A DNA stretch of 64,000 bases from the NCBI GenBank assembly GCA_009746045.1, contig RPFO01000667.1:686721-750720 (forward strand). The letters run 5' to 3'. Each line of letters begins with the position of its first letter. Within the stretch, counting starts at the first letter, position 1. Below are positions 11,955 through 23,640 of the stretch, piece by piece. The stretch comes from Mesostigma viride (taxonomy: Eukaryota > Streptophyta > Mesostigmatophyceae > Mesostigmatales > Mesostigmataceae). The position numbers and the translations under genes were made by a program. Below the pieces are notes generated by a model that made no database searches, was not told where the DNA came from, and saw only the letters and a program-made list of their open reading frames with translations.

Positions 11955-14900
11955 ATGGCTTCCGCCGTTTCCCTGTCTGGTGTTCTGTCAAGGCCATTTA
12001 CGACACGCAAAGCTGCGACGCTTAACGCCCGTCCAACCAAGCAGGTTAGTTTAAAAGTAAATGTCCATGGTGGATGATATGGTGTCCTGACCATCATATG
12101 CCATTTCAAACCTGAGGATTAACGAGCGCTTAATGAAGCACTGCTGCTGCAGGTAGATTGAAGCACCAGCCACAGTGACAAATAAAAATGCCAGGCGCGG
12201 CAATTTGGCATTAATCTTCTCGGCATTCTTTTGCACCACCTCGCACATTACACTGGTGCAGGCATCTCCATAATAATGCAAGCTTTATGCAGTTCACAAG
12301 TTTAGTTATAATCAGCTAAAGCAGATATTTTCCTATTTAAGGCAGGGCGCGCGCGTATATTCGGGCTGGATAAGCAGCCTCTCGGGTTGACTTCTCGCGA
12401 ATATCCATTATTACCAGACCAAGCAACTTCACAGCATAGCATGTACTACGTCTTGTGAATGTACACTCGTCCTCTAAAGCTTCTGAAAAGTTCGCTCTCA
12501 TAATAGGGCGGATTTATATTGCCTGCAGGCCACATGGGGGGCGTTGGCGACAGCGCTGTCGAATGCCACGTTGATCAGGCCAGCTAGCTTATAGGCCGCA
12601 CGCGTCACGTTTTCCGCATGTCACGTTTTGTCCACATTGTCATGTTTTGTTCCACGTCGTCACGTGGAGCATGCTAGCGTGGCTGGCCTCCTCATACGGA
12701 GGCTGTACACAGTTTGCACATTTCTTTTCTTTTTTTCAGCTTTAATGCTAAAATTCATCTTCCTTCTCCTGACTTTCTACGCTTTTTAAACAGGCTCGTT
12801 TATGCTTCTCTAAGAGAATTGTGTCTGCGTCATGTCACTAGCTCAACAGCCGTAGGGCCTGTTGCCATAACCTACAGTAACAGTGTGTGTGGGGGGGGGG
12901 CAGGGGGTACACGATGCTCCGTTGCTCCTGCCTTTGCATGCTGACCTCTGCTGAATTTCAAGGTTACTGCCATTTCGCCCTTGGTTCCCCCCCCCCCCCC
13001 CCCCCCCCCCTCACCCCTCACCCCTCACCCCTCACCCCTCACCCCTCACCCCTCACCCCTCACCCCTCACCCCTCACCCCTCACCCCTCACCCCTCACCC
13101 CTCACCCCTTACCCCTCATCCCGCACCCCTCACCCCTCACCCCTCACCCCTCACCCCTCACCCCTCACCCCTCACCCCTCACCCCTCACCCCTCACCCCT
13201 CACCCCTCACCCCTCACCCCTCACCCCTCACCCCTCACCCCTCACCCCTCACCCCTCACACCTCACACCTCACCCCTCACACCTCACACCTCACACCTCA
13301 CACCTCACACCTCACACCTCACACCTCACACCTCACACCTCACACCTCACACCTCACACCTCACACCTCACACCTCACACCTCACACCTCACACCTCACC
13401 CCTCACCCCTCACCCCTCACCCCTGCCCCCTGCCCCCTGCCCCCTGCCCCCTGCCCCTCCCCCTCCCCCTCCCCCCTGCCCCCTGCCCCCTGCCCCCTCC
13501 CTGTCCCCCCTCCCCCTGTCCCCTCCCCCTCCCCCTCCCCATCATTCGCCCTTTCTTCGTTTTCTTTCCCCGTTGTTGCCCTCAGCCCCTTCCCGCCCGG
13601 CGGCTCACGATGCCCAAGACCGGTGGCCGCGGCCCCGCCACCCCCGCATCGCTGCAACCCCGGAAGAGGCAGGCCAGCCACGTGACAAGCGCCAGCGCCT
13701 CCTCGGCATCTTCGGACGTGCCCCCCCAAGGCACTGATGCCAAGGTATGGCCTGAGGGTTTGTAGCTTTCATAAGCCAGTATTGGCCGGGCTAGACCTCT
13801 GTTGCTATGGGCTGGACCTCTGTTGCCATTAATTAATTAATTAAACTCGTGCTTTCGTTGCGTAGTCACGGAGCACCTGAAAGCTTTTAATCCCTGTGTG
13901 TGCACAGCGGGTAGGGGGCAGACCCCTGCCCCCCCTTCCCTCATGCCACTGGGATGCCACAGGGTGCACAATCGGACCCGTCGAAACGATCTGGCATCCC
14001 CTGTATGTGCAATAAAGCTTCGACATAGCGAAATCATAGCGGGTGCAGTAGGGCCGCCCCATGGTCCAGTGGCCACAGATAGGCGTGGAGCTCATTCAGA
14101 GGCGCCCGTTTGGGAGAATAGAACCTCTCCCGGAGCCTGACTCTGTTGCCATGGGGTAGACCTCTGTTGCCATGGGCTAGACCTCTGTTGCTATGGGGTA
14201 GACCTCTGTTGCTATGGGGTAGACCTCTGTTGCTATGGGCTAGACCTCTGTTGCCATGGGCTGGACCTCTGTTGCTATGGGCTAGACCTCTGTTGCTATG
14301 GGGTAGACCTCTGTTGCTATGGGCTGGACCTCTGTTGCTATGGGGTAGACCTCTGTTGCCATGGGCTAGACCTCTGTTGCTATGGGGTAGACCTCTGTTG
14401 CTATGGGCTGGACCTCTGTTGCTATGGGGTAGACCTCTGTTGCTATGGGCTGGACCTCTGTTGCTGTGGGGTAGACCTCTATTGCTATGGGCTGGACCTC
14501 TGTTGCTGTGGGGTAGACCTCTGTTACCATGGGCTAGACCTCTGTTGCTATGGGGTAGACCTCTGTTGCTATGCGCTGGACCTCTGTTGCTGTGGGGTAG
14601 ACCTCGGTTCGGCTACGGCTTCGCAAGCAGGCCCCTGTTGGTGGCGGGAGCATGGCAGTGGCTGGTCTTGATGGAGGCCGGGAGGAAGGACAGGGAAATG
14701 GCCAGGCTGCTATTGGCGTGCTGGCTGCTTTTTCGACCTCAATAACTGCTTTTGTTCTCTCCCAGGCAGGGATCAGGGATTGCAAACATAGCATTGGAAG
14801 GCTCGCAAGTATTTCACATGGCGCGTGTGCTATGTGGTGGTATTATGCGAGAGTACTATGCCACACGCTACCATACTATCTCTCGTATTGTGCTAGGATT

Positions 14901-17900
14901 TGTGTTCCAGTACTTTTGTGGGGGGAAGAGCCACCTGGACACTGGCGTATGCTCGGTATAGGTGTAAACTTGCACATGCGCTAGCAGTATGCGGCATGCG
15001 CATAAAGTGCCGGCACAGCAAGAAACCATGTCCACTGTGCCCCACCTGACTCACATGGTTCGTTGGCACACGTGGTTTCTTGGCTCACTTGGTTTGTTGG
15101 CTCACATGCTTGGTTCGCACACATGCTTGGTTTGCACACATGGCATGTTGGTTTCTGCTGAACCTTGGCTCCCCAGGACGGGTCGCCCCCCGCGCAGCAG
15201 GGCGGCATACTCAACTACCTCAAGGCCTACTTCCTGACAAAGAAGGTAGGGCACGGTTAGCTACCTCAAGGCCTACTTCCTGACAAAGAAGGTAGGGCAC
15301 GGTTAGCTACCTCAAGGCCTACTTCCTGACACAGAAGGTAGGGCACGGTTAGCTACCTCAAGGCCTACTTCCTGACAAAGAAGGTAGGGCACGGTTAGCT
15401 ACCTCAAGGCCTGCTTCCTGACACAGCAGGTAGGGCACGTTTAGCTACCTCAAGGCCTACTTCCTGACAAAGAAGGTAGGGCACGGTTAGCTACCTCAAG
15501 GCCTACTTCCTGACAAAGAAGGTAGGGCACGGTTAGCTACCTCAAGGCTTACTTCCTGACACAGCAGGTAGGGCACGTTTAGCTACCTCAAGGCCTGCTT
15601 CCTGACAAAGCAGTGGGGGGGCAGGAATCAGGATTGTGACTTAAGTATTTTTATACGTTATTGTGATCTGTGCTATTAGTATCTTTATCGTTATGTATAT
15701 AATATAGTATTGTAGTACCTTTGTTATACGTTACTACCGTGCTATCTTTATAATATAGTATAGTAGTACCTTTGTTATGCGCTACTACCGTGTTATATTT
15801 ATAATATAGTATAGTAGTACCTTTGTTATACGTTACTACCGTGTTATCTTTATAATATAGTATAGCAGTACCTTTGTTATATGCTACTACCGTGTTATCT
15901 TTATAATATAGTATAGTAGTACCTTTGTTATGCGCTACTACCGTGTTATCTTTTTTGTATAGTCTTTTTTGTATAGTAATACTTGTCTACCCACAAGCGT
16001 TACTGGAGGAGTGTTATAATGTGTTTCTTGCCCAGGTAGACGGTCTGCGTTGCTCCAAGGACCTTAATTGTACTCTACGCTACTCTGTATGTCATGAACG
16101 CGCGCCGCCTGCTCTGCTGCCCCACGCAGACAGTCTTGAGTCAACCGTGCTCAAGCTGTCTAACCCTAGGTTCACACGCTCCTGGTCCTTACCCACTGGT
16201 TCCTAAGATGTATGCTCACGTGACACAGTCTACGCGTCTTTTGAATCAAGTTACTCAATTAACCCTACTCCCACACACTGCGGCTCCCACCCACTGGTTC
16301 ACATGGCCCCTTTATCTATCGCCCGGACAGAGTCGATCACAGTCACATCGCTTGACCATTCTCCCCCTACTACGTGACACTTTTACTCGTACATCGGCTC
16401 ACCAACGAATAGGCACTCCTCTACGGCACTCCCTACACCTGGCCCGAGTCTGCCGCGCGCATGCAGCATAATACTAATTCACGTGCACACTCTGACCTAC
16501 TAAACATACGCCTAATACTACATGCACACCCTATACTTTAACTCTTGTAGTAGGGCTCAACACCCACTACCGCCCAGATGGAGTCGGCACACTAAACACC
16601 CACTACCTGTACACCCACTAGCTATACAACCCACTAACTATACACCCCCTAACTATAAACCCACGAACTATACACCCACTAGCCATACACCCACTAGCTA
16701 TACACCCACGAACTATACACCCACTAGCCATACACCCACTAGCTATACACCCACTAGCTATACACCCACGAACTATAAACCCACGAACTATACACCCACT
16801 AACTATACACCCACTAGCTATACACCCACTAGCTATACACCCACGAACTATACACCCCCTAACTATACACCCACTAACTATACACCCGCTTGCTATACAC
16901 CCACTAACTATACACCCACTTGCTATACACCCACGAACTAAACACCCACGAACTATACACCCACTAACTATACACCCACTAACTAAATACCCGAAACTAT
17001 ACCCACATCCAATATTGCCCAGTACGTTATACTTATGTTATATTCCCAGTACGTTATACTTATGTTATATTCCCAGTACGTTATACTTATGTTATATTCC
17101 CAGTACGTTATACCTATGTTATATTCCCAGTACGTTATACTTATGTTATATTCCCAGTACGTTATACTTATGTTATATTCCCAGTACGTTATACTGATGA
17201 TATATTCCCAGTACGTTATACTTATGTCATATTCCCAGTACGTTATACTTATGTTATATTCCCAGTACGTTATACTTATGTTATACTCCCAGTATGTTAT
17301 ACTTATGTTATATTCCCACTACGTTATATTCACGTGCACACTGTGACCCACTACATACACCCAACGCCATGCGCACACCCGCTATCGCCCAGACCGAGTC
17401 GGCCGCGCTCAAGGAGCGCATCGGCAAGCTGGGCTTGGCCGCGGTGCTGGCGTACGGGCTGGTGGACGGGCTCACCTACACGACTGCCTTCTGCATCGCG
17501 TTTGTCAGCTACGAGAAGGCGACGGGGCTCAACCCCGCGCGCAACCTGCAGGCGCTCGCGGGGGTGGGTTGGGGGAAGGGGCTGTTGAAATTATATGCTT
17601 TCTTTTTTAACGTGGTGAACAGGGGGTTTAGTGAGGGGTTAAAGGCTGCATGAAGCTTGCCTGGGTGAGGTGGTGGTGGGGCGGTGGAACAGGTTGGATG
17701 GCGTGGGTCGCGGTGGAACTGGTTGGATGGTGTGGGCAGCGGTGGACGTTCGAGCCAGGTATAGTGGAACGTGCAGGCGTGCATGGGTTCGGGCTGGGGA
17801 GGGGAGGTGGGCTGGAATAGGGTGGGGTAGAATAGAGGCACCGTGCTTCGGCTATGCGAGGCAACCCCCGTTGTAAGAAGGTGTTGGTTTCCGTACTTGT

Positions 17901-19141
17901 TGTCGCTGCATAAGAAGGTCACGGGGGTGAGCCGAGCACCAGGAAAGGGGGGGGGGGGGGGGGTTTGGCCTCTAGTTATCTTGGAATTAGATTTCTCGCT
18001 CTTGTCATACTGCCTTTGTGGCTGCGTGGTCATATCGCATGTTGTGGTCGCCGCCCGTTAGCTGATCTCATGGTAGTTCTTATCCTACTAGTAGTCTCAC
18101 GGTAGCTAATCTCACGGCAGTATCCTCTGTTGTGTGATCTGCTTGTACAATATTACAAGTCGTCGTGGCAGTCGCTCGCTTGATCCCGTCTCACAGTCAT
18201 ATCAAGATGATACAATTTACAATACTACTATCAGAACACTAGTAACTTTGTTGCAGTAATGTAATATACTAACCGTTTTATACTACCGTTTCCTACGTCT
18301 GTCTGTGTCACCGCCGCAGGTCGTGGTGGCCATGTGGGCGGGCAACAACGTCACGCGGCCGTTCCGTATCGGCTTTGCGGCCGCGTTTGCTCCCCTGGTG
18401 GACAGGGGGTTGAAAAAGGTGAGGCTGTGAGCCACTGGCAACTTTTCTCCCCATCTTCCCTTGCCCACCCAAGCCTCAGAGCCGCGACATCCACCCTTGT
18501 TTCCGTACTCCAACTTTCCGTATGCCAATTTTCTCTTTTCCACGACGCATGATGCCTGCTGTGGCCTGCCCACTTGCGGCAGTGAGAGAAGCTAGGGCGT
18601 CCTCCCTCCTTCTCGTTGTGTATATAGGGTTGAAGGTGCCTTTACTCTGTCTTGGCACCCACGTGATGCAGTCACGTGCTTATTAATTAATTAGTTAATT
18701 AATGATGCCGTCAGCAAGGATTATCTGGAGTCCATCAACACAGTGTGATGAGGTAGGCTGTCCTGGCTGCACCGCCGGGGGTGGAAGTGCCTCAATTACC
18801 TTTGTCCTGGCTTCCAGGAGAGTTTTACTTATATATGTATAAGATCAATATTCTGGCAGTCTGCCTTGGCATCCAGCGCATGTTTCAAACATAGATTTGC
18901 ATTCTAAACAACGATTGAAACTAATCAAATACCCAACTGTCCCTTTGCCTGCTTTTTGATGGGATCACGCCTGGTCGTCTTGCCCACGTCTGTTCCATCA
19001 TCACCCTGTTGCCTGCAGGTACAAGAGGTGCTCCGGTTGCCCAAGCAGATCTATGCCTTCATCATCGTGACAGGCACGTTTGCGGCCATCTGTCTAAGCA
19101 TTGTCGGCTCCCTCATCCTGTGGCGTCTACAACGGCCATAA
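11955..19141 (+). CDS. Plastid-targeted conserved multi-pass membrane protein of unknown function (DUF1279/FAM210-like)
   Basis: Six exons: 11955-12044, 13586-13744, 15177-15245, 17393-17563, 18320-18418 and 19019-19141 (stop included). Every exon starts and ends in phase 0 with GT-AG borders, giving 236 residues. Residues 1 to about 80 (MASAVSLSGVLS onward) are rich in Ser, Ala, Arg and Thr with almost no acid, typical of a chloroplast transit peptide. Residues 107-236 hold the conserved part: a hydrophobic stretch with GLAAVLAYGL and YTTAF, a second with AMWAGNNVTRPFR and APLVDRGLKK, and a last membrane span starting at IYAFIIVTG. I recognise this pattern from plant and algal proteins of unknown function that resemble the DUF1279/FAM210 group; that family name is my least certain point. 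A chlorophyte-type TGTAA polyadenylation signal lies at 19430, about 290 bp after the stop. The placement of exon 1 rests on phase and transit peptide character. Confidence 0.83.
12987..13545. repeat. (ACCCCTC)n heptamer satellite and related C/T blocks
   Basis: A pure C run (about 12987-13010) leads into dozens of ACCCCTC units, then ACACCTC, then ACCCCTC again, then CCCCTGC and CCCCTC. The tract is pyrimidine-rich on the sense strand and ends about 40 bp before the exon 2 acceptor (13585). It may act as an overgrown polypyrimidine tract. Confidence 0.95.
13830..13935 (-). mobile_element. Retroelement 3' end with (TTAA)n tail
   Basis: On the minus strand, GTGCTCCGTGACT, then AAGCACGAGT, then TTTAATTAATTAATTAATG match the 3' ends at 20230-20275 and 20755-20815. 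This is a truncated insertion in intron 2 of the membrane protein gene. Its 5' limit is unclear. Confidence 0.7.
14140..14610. repeat. 21-bp tandem repeat, about 22 copies
   Basis: Units of CTCTGTTGCTATGGGGTAGAC, with G/C-T and TGG/AGA variants alternating in a higher-order pattern. The period is a multiple of three, so one strand reads as a 199-residue Leu/Trp/Arg-rich frame. Intron 2 of the membrane protein gene. Confidence 0.93.
15246..15610 (+). repeat. 46-bp array made of the exon 3 edge and its splice donor, about 8 copies
   Basis: Each unit repeats the last bases of exon 3 (CTACCTCAAGGCCTACTTCC, then TGACAAAGAAG) followed by the donor GTAGGG. The array begins at the real donor and continues about 365 bp into intron 3. 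Copies are nearly identical; some read ACACAGCAG instead of ACAAAGAAG. All copies keep a GT donor. Confidence 0.97.
15660..15965. repeat. AT-rich tandem repeat of about 52 bp, 5 copies
   Basis: Units contain CTACTACCGTGTTATC and TATAGTATAGTAGTACC. They follow the 46-bp exon-derived array in intron 3. Confidence 0.88.
16309..16595 (+). repeat. Echoes of the exon 4 acceptor of the plastid membrane protein gene
   Basis: The real edge TATCGCCCAGACCGAGTCGG (17383-17402) recurs as TATCGCCCGGACAGAGTCG near 16317 and ACCGCCCAGATGGAGTCGGC near 16570. The second copy also keeps the upstream intron text TTCACGTGCACACT that precedes the real exon. Weaker versions are visible near 16034 and 16120. Confidence 0.8.
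16600..16995. repeat. 15-bp tandem repeat (ACTATACACCCACTA)n
   Basis: About 25 units of TATACACCCACTAAC/TATACACCCACGAAC variants, between the acceptor echo at 16570 and the next array. Confidence 0.92.
17018..17330. repeat. 27-bp tandem repeat, about 11 copies
   Basis: Units of CCCAGTACGTTATACTTATG plus TTATATT, ending about 60 bp before the exon 4 acceptor. The period of 27 makes open frames that are not genes. Confidence 0.94.
18553..18705 (+). mobile_element. SINE-like element with CACGTGA hairpin and (TTAA)n tail
   Basis: About 150 bp ending in ACGTGATGCAGTCACGTGCT (a stem of CACGTGA pairing with TCACGTG around TGCAG), followed by TATTAATTAATTAG. An inverted copy lies at 23617-23765 and a partial one near 50565-50605. 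No internal promoter boxes were recognised. It sits in intron 5 of the membrane protein gene. Confidence 0.75.
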
Positions 19142-19489
19142 AAACACCGCATGATGCCCAACTAAATCATGTAGAAGTCTTGTTAGTCAATAAGAAAAAC
19201 TACGCACTGGTATTTCCTTTTTCATCCTTCCTTCCCTTCGACCTTCATGGATGCCAACCAGGAACAATGCGTATTCCTTGTGTTCCTGGACTTCCTTAAT
19301 GGTGCTAGAAATGAGTGGCATGCCCAAGTATAATCTTTCCAAGCGCACCTGCGCAGCATACCCTGAAATGTACTAAAACATACTATGCACTGAGACAATG
19401 TTACGGGTGGTGTTGCCATCCAGCCTAGCTTGTAATGCTGCCGTGAGCGTCCACGTCAGCTCTGCCCCATAGGTGAGGACGGGGAGGAC

Positions 19490-20275
19490 AAGAATTCTTT
19501 ACCTTGAAGAGATCCTGTTTCTCCACCATGCCCAAGGGCTGGCGCCATGCACAGCGCGCGGTAGCGCGACGCAGGGCGTGGCCTATCTGCAGGCTAATGC
19601 TCCGCGGCCTCCCTGTTCTTACGTACGGGGCCGAGACGTGGACCCTCACCGCCGATCTGGCCGGAAAGCTGGACGGCGCGGTCACCAACATGTTGCGATC
19701 CATTTTCCGAGTAGGCTATGCTGCTCATGTTCGCAATGAGGACCTGTACCTCGGCATGCCATATATCACCAGCACCATTACGCAGCGGCGCCTGCAGCTA
19801 GTAGGGCACTTAGCTCTCACCAACCAGGTAGACACCTCACGTGCCCCCCCCGCGGGGCTGCGCCCAGCTCCGCCTGTTCGGCACCTCCTTACGTGGGCCG
19901 GGCCCAGCAATGCTCGCCGCCGCAAGGCCCGCACCTTCAAAGCACAGCTAGTCGCAGACATGGGGGGCCTAGGTCTCTCCGCGAGATTTGGAACAAGATG
20001 ATGGACATGCAAGGCCAAGTGGGACCAGGTCATAGCGGACAACGACCCCCCTCCCGTGGGGAAGCGCCCGCGTGTGCAAACATACGGGAAGCATGCCAGC
20101 GATCGACAGGTCCCCTAGGGTAGAGTGCTTATAGACTAGTTGTTGTAGATAGATGCTGTAGATAGATGTTGTGGATAGATGAGACCGGTAGGACTGTTTG
20201 CGCCCATCCATCCCTCGGGCCGGTTTAATGCTCCGTGACTCCCCAACGGGAGCACGAGTCTAATTAATTAATTAA
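19490..20275 (+). mobile_element. Non-LTR retrotransposon fragment: C-terminal part of reverse transcriptase and 3' tail
   Basis: The frame at 19504-20001 contains LTYGAETWTLT, LDGAVTNMLRSIF, and ITQRRLQLVGHLA, a pattern typical of the region after the RT domain in LINE-type elements (YGAETWTL and RRLRWAGH blocks). The frame breaks near 20001 and continues in another frame to about 20120. It is followed by GTAGATAGATG repeats, a CTCCCCAACGGGAG hairpin (about 20240) and TAATTAATTAATTAA. The copy is 5' truncated and dead. It lies just downstream of the membrane protein gene. Confidence 0.82.
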
Positions 20276-20639
20276 CTAATGCTCCGCTTATTAATTAATG
20301 CTCCGCGGCACCCCAACGGGACTGCGTGACTTACTAGTAGTATTAGTATAGGCACCCTCGTGAAACGTATTGTGACCCTCGCAACATGGATGTCATGCAC
20401 TCTCGAGAAAGTTAATTGTCGCTGACCAGTAACCAAGTTGTTGAATCCGCCATCCTCTCGACCTCCACGTAGATCTTTCTACATGCAGACAGCCATACGG
20501 CTTCACGGTCTTCGCACCTCCTCTTAGACGACTCGTACTCTAGCTTCAGCTAGTGCGCTTACATGCACAATGATGGAAAGGCCATACATGTGTCCATGCA
20601 GGCCGGACACATGTATGTCCCCCTCGGGCAGCGTGCGGC

Positions 20640-20815
20640 TGCCTAGATAGATGTTGTAGTTAGAATGCTGTTAGGTAGATGTAGTATGTAGCCAATGTAG
20701 ATAGATTAGACCGGTAGGAATGTTTGCACCCATCCATCCATCCATCCATCGGGGTTAATGCTCCGTGACTCCCCAACGGGAGCACGAGTCTAATTAATTA
20801 ATTAATTAATTAATG
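20640..20815 (+). mobile_element. Second non-LTR retrotransposon 3' end
   Basis: GTAGATAGAT repeats, ACCGGTAGGAATGTTTGC, a CATC microsatellite, the hairpin GTGACTCCCCAACGGGAGC and a (TTAA)n tail reproduce the end of the element at 20110-20275. The stretch 20276-20640 between them holds no coding sequence I recognise. Confidence 0.8.
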
Positions 20816-21234
20816 CAGGCCGGAATAGTTGTCGATCAGCTCATGTGCATTTTGGTATCCAGCTAGCTGAAAATCATGCACGCGGCTCCCGAGCCAGTAG
20901 CCACAGTACGTTGTTCCTGCATGTGTTTTCGCTTCGATCCTTTCACCCAGACAATTACTATTTAATCGACAAGCCATGCATCCCGCCGCATGCACATGCA
21001 TGCGCTGTCTCATCAGCTCAGTAAAACCCTTGCTGAAGCTACATGCAGACGTGAACCGGCAAGTCGGACGTCCGGGACATACGAACGTACTGCTCATATG
21101 CAGTAGGTAGATACTTCCATGTGTTAGAAATGTACAACAGCCAATACTCGGCAAATGCCTGGCTGCTAAACACGTTAGACATTTAGTTTTCGGTAGACAA
21201 ATACTCATACCTATATGAAGGAGACAGCGCAGGG

Positions 21235-22975
21235 TTGGACGTAAAAGGGTTTACGTTACGGGAAACACGTAATTACGTTGACGTAATTAATTAATTAATT
21301 AATTAAAATCATAGCTCCGTTGGGAGCATATGTAACACATAGCCCTGAGAAAGGGGCATCTATGGGTTTGTAATACAATCAGGGCTACAACCTGCAGGTG
21401 GAGGATGTACAACTGTCACCTGCTCTGGGTGCACAAGGTGCACCTGCACCGCCATGATGGTTCATGCCTCCTTAACAAGCACAGGCACCCAGGGGGGGCT
21501 TGAGGAGAGGGCCTAGAAGGCCTGCATGACATATGGGGTGGAGGGTATGTGGCTAGGCTATAGCTGGTGTACACATGGCATCTCAGCAGAGAGTAACTCC
21601 CTGCATAGGCATCGCATGGCTAAATTCTTAATGCATCATCCATGGGAGGTCCCATTGTAGGCTGGGCGCGGCTAGATACCGAAAGCATCATCCATGGGGG
21701 CCATTATGGGCGCACATGCGCGTGGGCCACTTGCAAGGCTAAGCCTATCTAATCTACACTACTGGTATATTCCCTAGCCTGGAGTGGCAGGAGGGGCCTG
21801 CCAGGGCTTGTGGTCAACGTGGATGACCGCCCCCCTCCAGTATACCGGCTTCCCCCTGCACGCTGCCGGAGCTGAAGGTAGGTCGGCCATAGCTCGCGTC
21901 GCCGCTGTTGCTGGGCCAAGGTCAAGTCGTCGTCCAGCGTGAAGCGAGTCTCCGAGAGCTTCTTGCGGCATTTAAGGAACGCCAGCTTGTCCGTCATGTA
22001 CTTAAAGGTGAGGAGCACGGGTGCCGGGCCAGCCTTCCCCCGCGCGCGGGGGAGGCGGACAACCGACATGTCCAGCTCACCAGTGAGTAACATGGGGGCA
22101 AGAATGGCGCGCTTAACTGCCTCAAGGAGACTCGTGGAGGTCTCACCTGCCGGCTGGTCGAAGTGCTTGACGATGACATTGTGGCTGCGCTTGTCGAGCT
22201 CGGCCGCCTCGCGAAGGTCGAGGGCTTGTTGCTTGAGTTGTGCCGCGATGGTGGAGGTGGTGGAGGTGGTGTGATGCTTAAGCAAGTCCGCCCAGGTGGA
22301 GGGAACATCACTGGCCGGGCCAGCAGGTGCCGGCTGGGCAGCGATTTCCTGCACCGCTTGGGCGGTGAGGCCGGCGGTGTCATGCAAGCTCTCAAGGGCG
22401 GTGGCGGTGGCTTGAAGGCGTTGGTCGAGGTCGAGGAGCTGGGCTTTGATGTCGGCAGTGAAGGCGGAAACGGCGGTGGAGGTGGAGGCGGCGGCGGTGG
22501 AAATGTGAGGAAGTTCAGCAGTCAGCGTGCCGCCGATTGCTGAAATGTCGGCAGCAAGGGGGGTCACGTGCTGCTGAAAGGCTTCCGTCAGGATGGAACG
22601 GAGTGTGGGGGCGGAGATGGATGGAGCCCAGATCTCGCCGTCGGAGCGCTTGAGAAGGGAGTTGAGGATGGCGTGCTGGAGTTGGGGGCGGGTGGTCCCG
22701 AAAAGCATGTGGATGTTAACCCAGCGGATGCCGTTCGGGGTGAGGAGGCGATCGGTGTCGTGGAGATGGAGGCCCAGGTCGTAAAGCGAAGCGTAGTCCC
22801 CGTAGAAGATGCAGTCCATAGCATCGGACGGAGGCATGTTGTCCCAGTCGTAATCATCGACCTGGAAAGGCCGGGGCCGAAAGCGCGGTTCTGAGGGGCG
22901 TGAAGACCCTCCTGTTTTGTCGGCTGAGCGGGTGCGCTTGGGGTCAGGCGATGCAGATGACGTAATTACGTGCAC
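21235..22975 (-). mobile_element. ORF1-only retroelement copy (LINE ORF1-like), minus strand
   Basis: The element reads right to left: ORF1 at 22975-21749, a 3' untranslated part to about 21320, the hairpin GCTCCCAACGGAGC, and a (TTAA)n tail at about 21285-21305. ACGTAA-rich DNA lies on both outer sides. No reverse transcriptase follows ORF1, so this copy is either non-autonomous or internally deleted. Confidence 0.75.
21749..22975 (-). CDS. LINE ORF1-like RNA-binding protein
   Basis: A 408-residue open frame without breaks. The middle (about 110-230) is a long Ala/Thr/Gln-rich helical, probably coiled-coil region. Residues about 270-350 resemble the RRM of L1-type ORF1 proteins (NVIVKHF, RLPRARGKAGPAPVLLTF, then DKLAFLKCRKKL). 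This is followed by DDDLTLAQQQRRRELW, which resembles the DLT...R motif of the ORF1 C-terminal domain. The true start is uncertain because the first residues overlap the ACGTAA-rich flank. It is homologous to the frame at 24022-25224 and to the fragment at 23324. A nucleic-acid-binding chaperone role is inferred from the family. Confidence 0.72.
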   Translation of the reverse strand: MHVITSSASPDPKRTRSADKTGGSSRPSEPRFRPRPFQVDDYDWDNMPPSDAMDCIFYGDYASLYDLGLHLHDTDRLLTPNGIRWVNIHMLFGTTRPQLQHAILNSLLKRSDGEIWAPSISAPTLRSILTEAFQQHVTPLAADISAIGGTLTAELPHISTAAASTSTAVSAFTADIKAQLLDLDQRLQATATALESLHDTAGLTAQAVQEIAAQPAPAGPASDVPSTWADLLKHHTTSTTSTIAAQLKQQALDLREAAELDKRSHNVIVKHFDQPAGETSTSLLEAVKRAILAPMLLTGELDMSVVRLPRARGKAGPAPVLLTFKYMTDKLAFLKCRKKLSETRFTLDDDLTLAQQQRRRELWPTYLQLRQRAGGSRYTGGGRSSTLTTSPGRPLLPLQAREYTSSVD

Positions 22976-23100
22976 GCTTTACGTGGCCAAAATGGGCACG
23001 TAATGCCTTTACGTACGTCGTCCTTTACGTTGCCTTTCTACGTCATTTTACTCGTAAAAACGTATTGTAAAGTGGACGTAACGTAAACCCGTGTGGGAAT
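22955..23100. repeat. ACGTAA/TTTACGT-rich segment
   Basis: Dense TTTACGT, ACGTAA and ACGTCAT words. Similar segments occur at 21235-21300, 23265-23300 and 26020-26130, always at retroelement borders. Confidence 0.7.
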
Positions 23101-23288
23101 GTCGGCAGATGGTTGCAAGGTGAAGGGGCTCAAGTGAACTCTTGTTAAGGCCTAATGGCGCCGTGTCGCGCCGCGTGTCGGCGCCGCACCAGGTGGTGCA
23201 CGGACAGCAGTGTCTGTTTTTTGCATGGAAATGGTGGAAAATCTGAGCTTTTGCCTGAGCTTTTGTACGGTTTTACGTTAAGTACGTT

Positions 23289-23640
23289 ATGTCTTTACTA
23301 CTCCTTTACTACCCCTTTAAGTACATGGCGGACAAGCTGTCGTTCCTTAAGTGCCGCAAGAAGCTCTCGGAGACTCGCTTCACGCTGGACGACGACTTGA
23401 CCCTGGCCCAGCAACAGCGGCGACGCGAGCTATGGCCGACCTACCTTCAGCTCCGGCAGAGCGCAAGGGGGAAGCCAGTATACTGGAGGGGGGCCGTCAT
23501 CCACGTTGACCACAAGCCCTGCAGCGGGCCCCCCCTGCCACCTCAGACTAAGGAATATATACCAGTAGCACGTAGATTAGTCAGGCTTAGCCTAGCATGT
23601 GGCCTACGCGCATTAATTAATTAATTAATAAGCACGTGAC
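23289..23640 (+). mobile_element. 5'-truncated ORF1 retroelement fragment, plus strand
   Basis: Encodes the same YMADKLSFLKCRKKL, DDDLTLAQQQRRRELW and KPVYWRGAVIHVDHKP blocks as the minus-strand copy at 21749-22975. It ends in ATTAATTAATTAATTAA at about 23610, exactly where an inverted SINE-like element begins with its own tail. Confidence 0.8.

Noticed and set aside
12051-12281. 76-residue minus-strand frame with a hydrophobic segment
   Set aside because: It lies in intron 1 of the membrane protein gene with no recognisable family, and could be chance.
12887-13765. 292-residue frame with Leu-Thr-Pro-His repeats
   Set aside because: The repeat part is the ACCCCTC satellite; only the last part (13586-13744) is exon 2 of the membrane protein gene.
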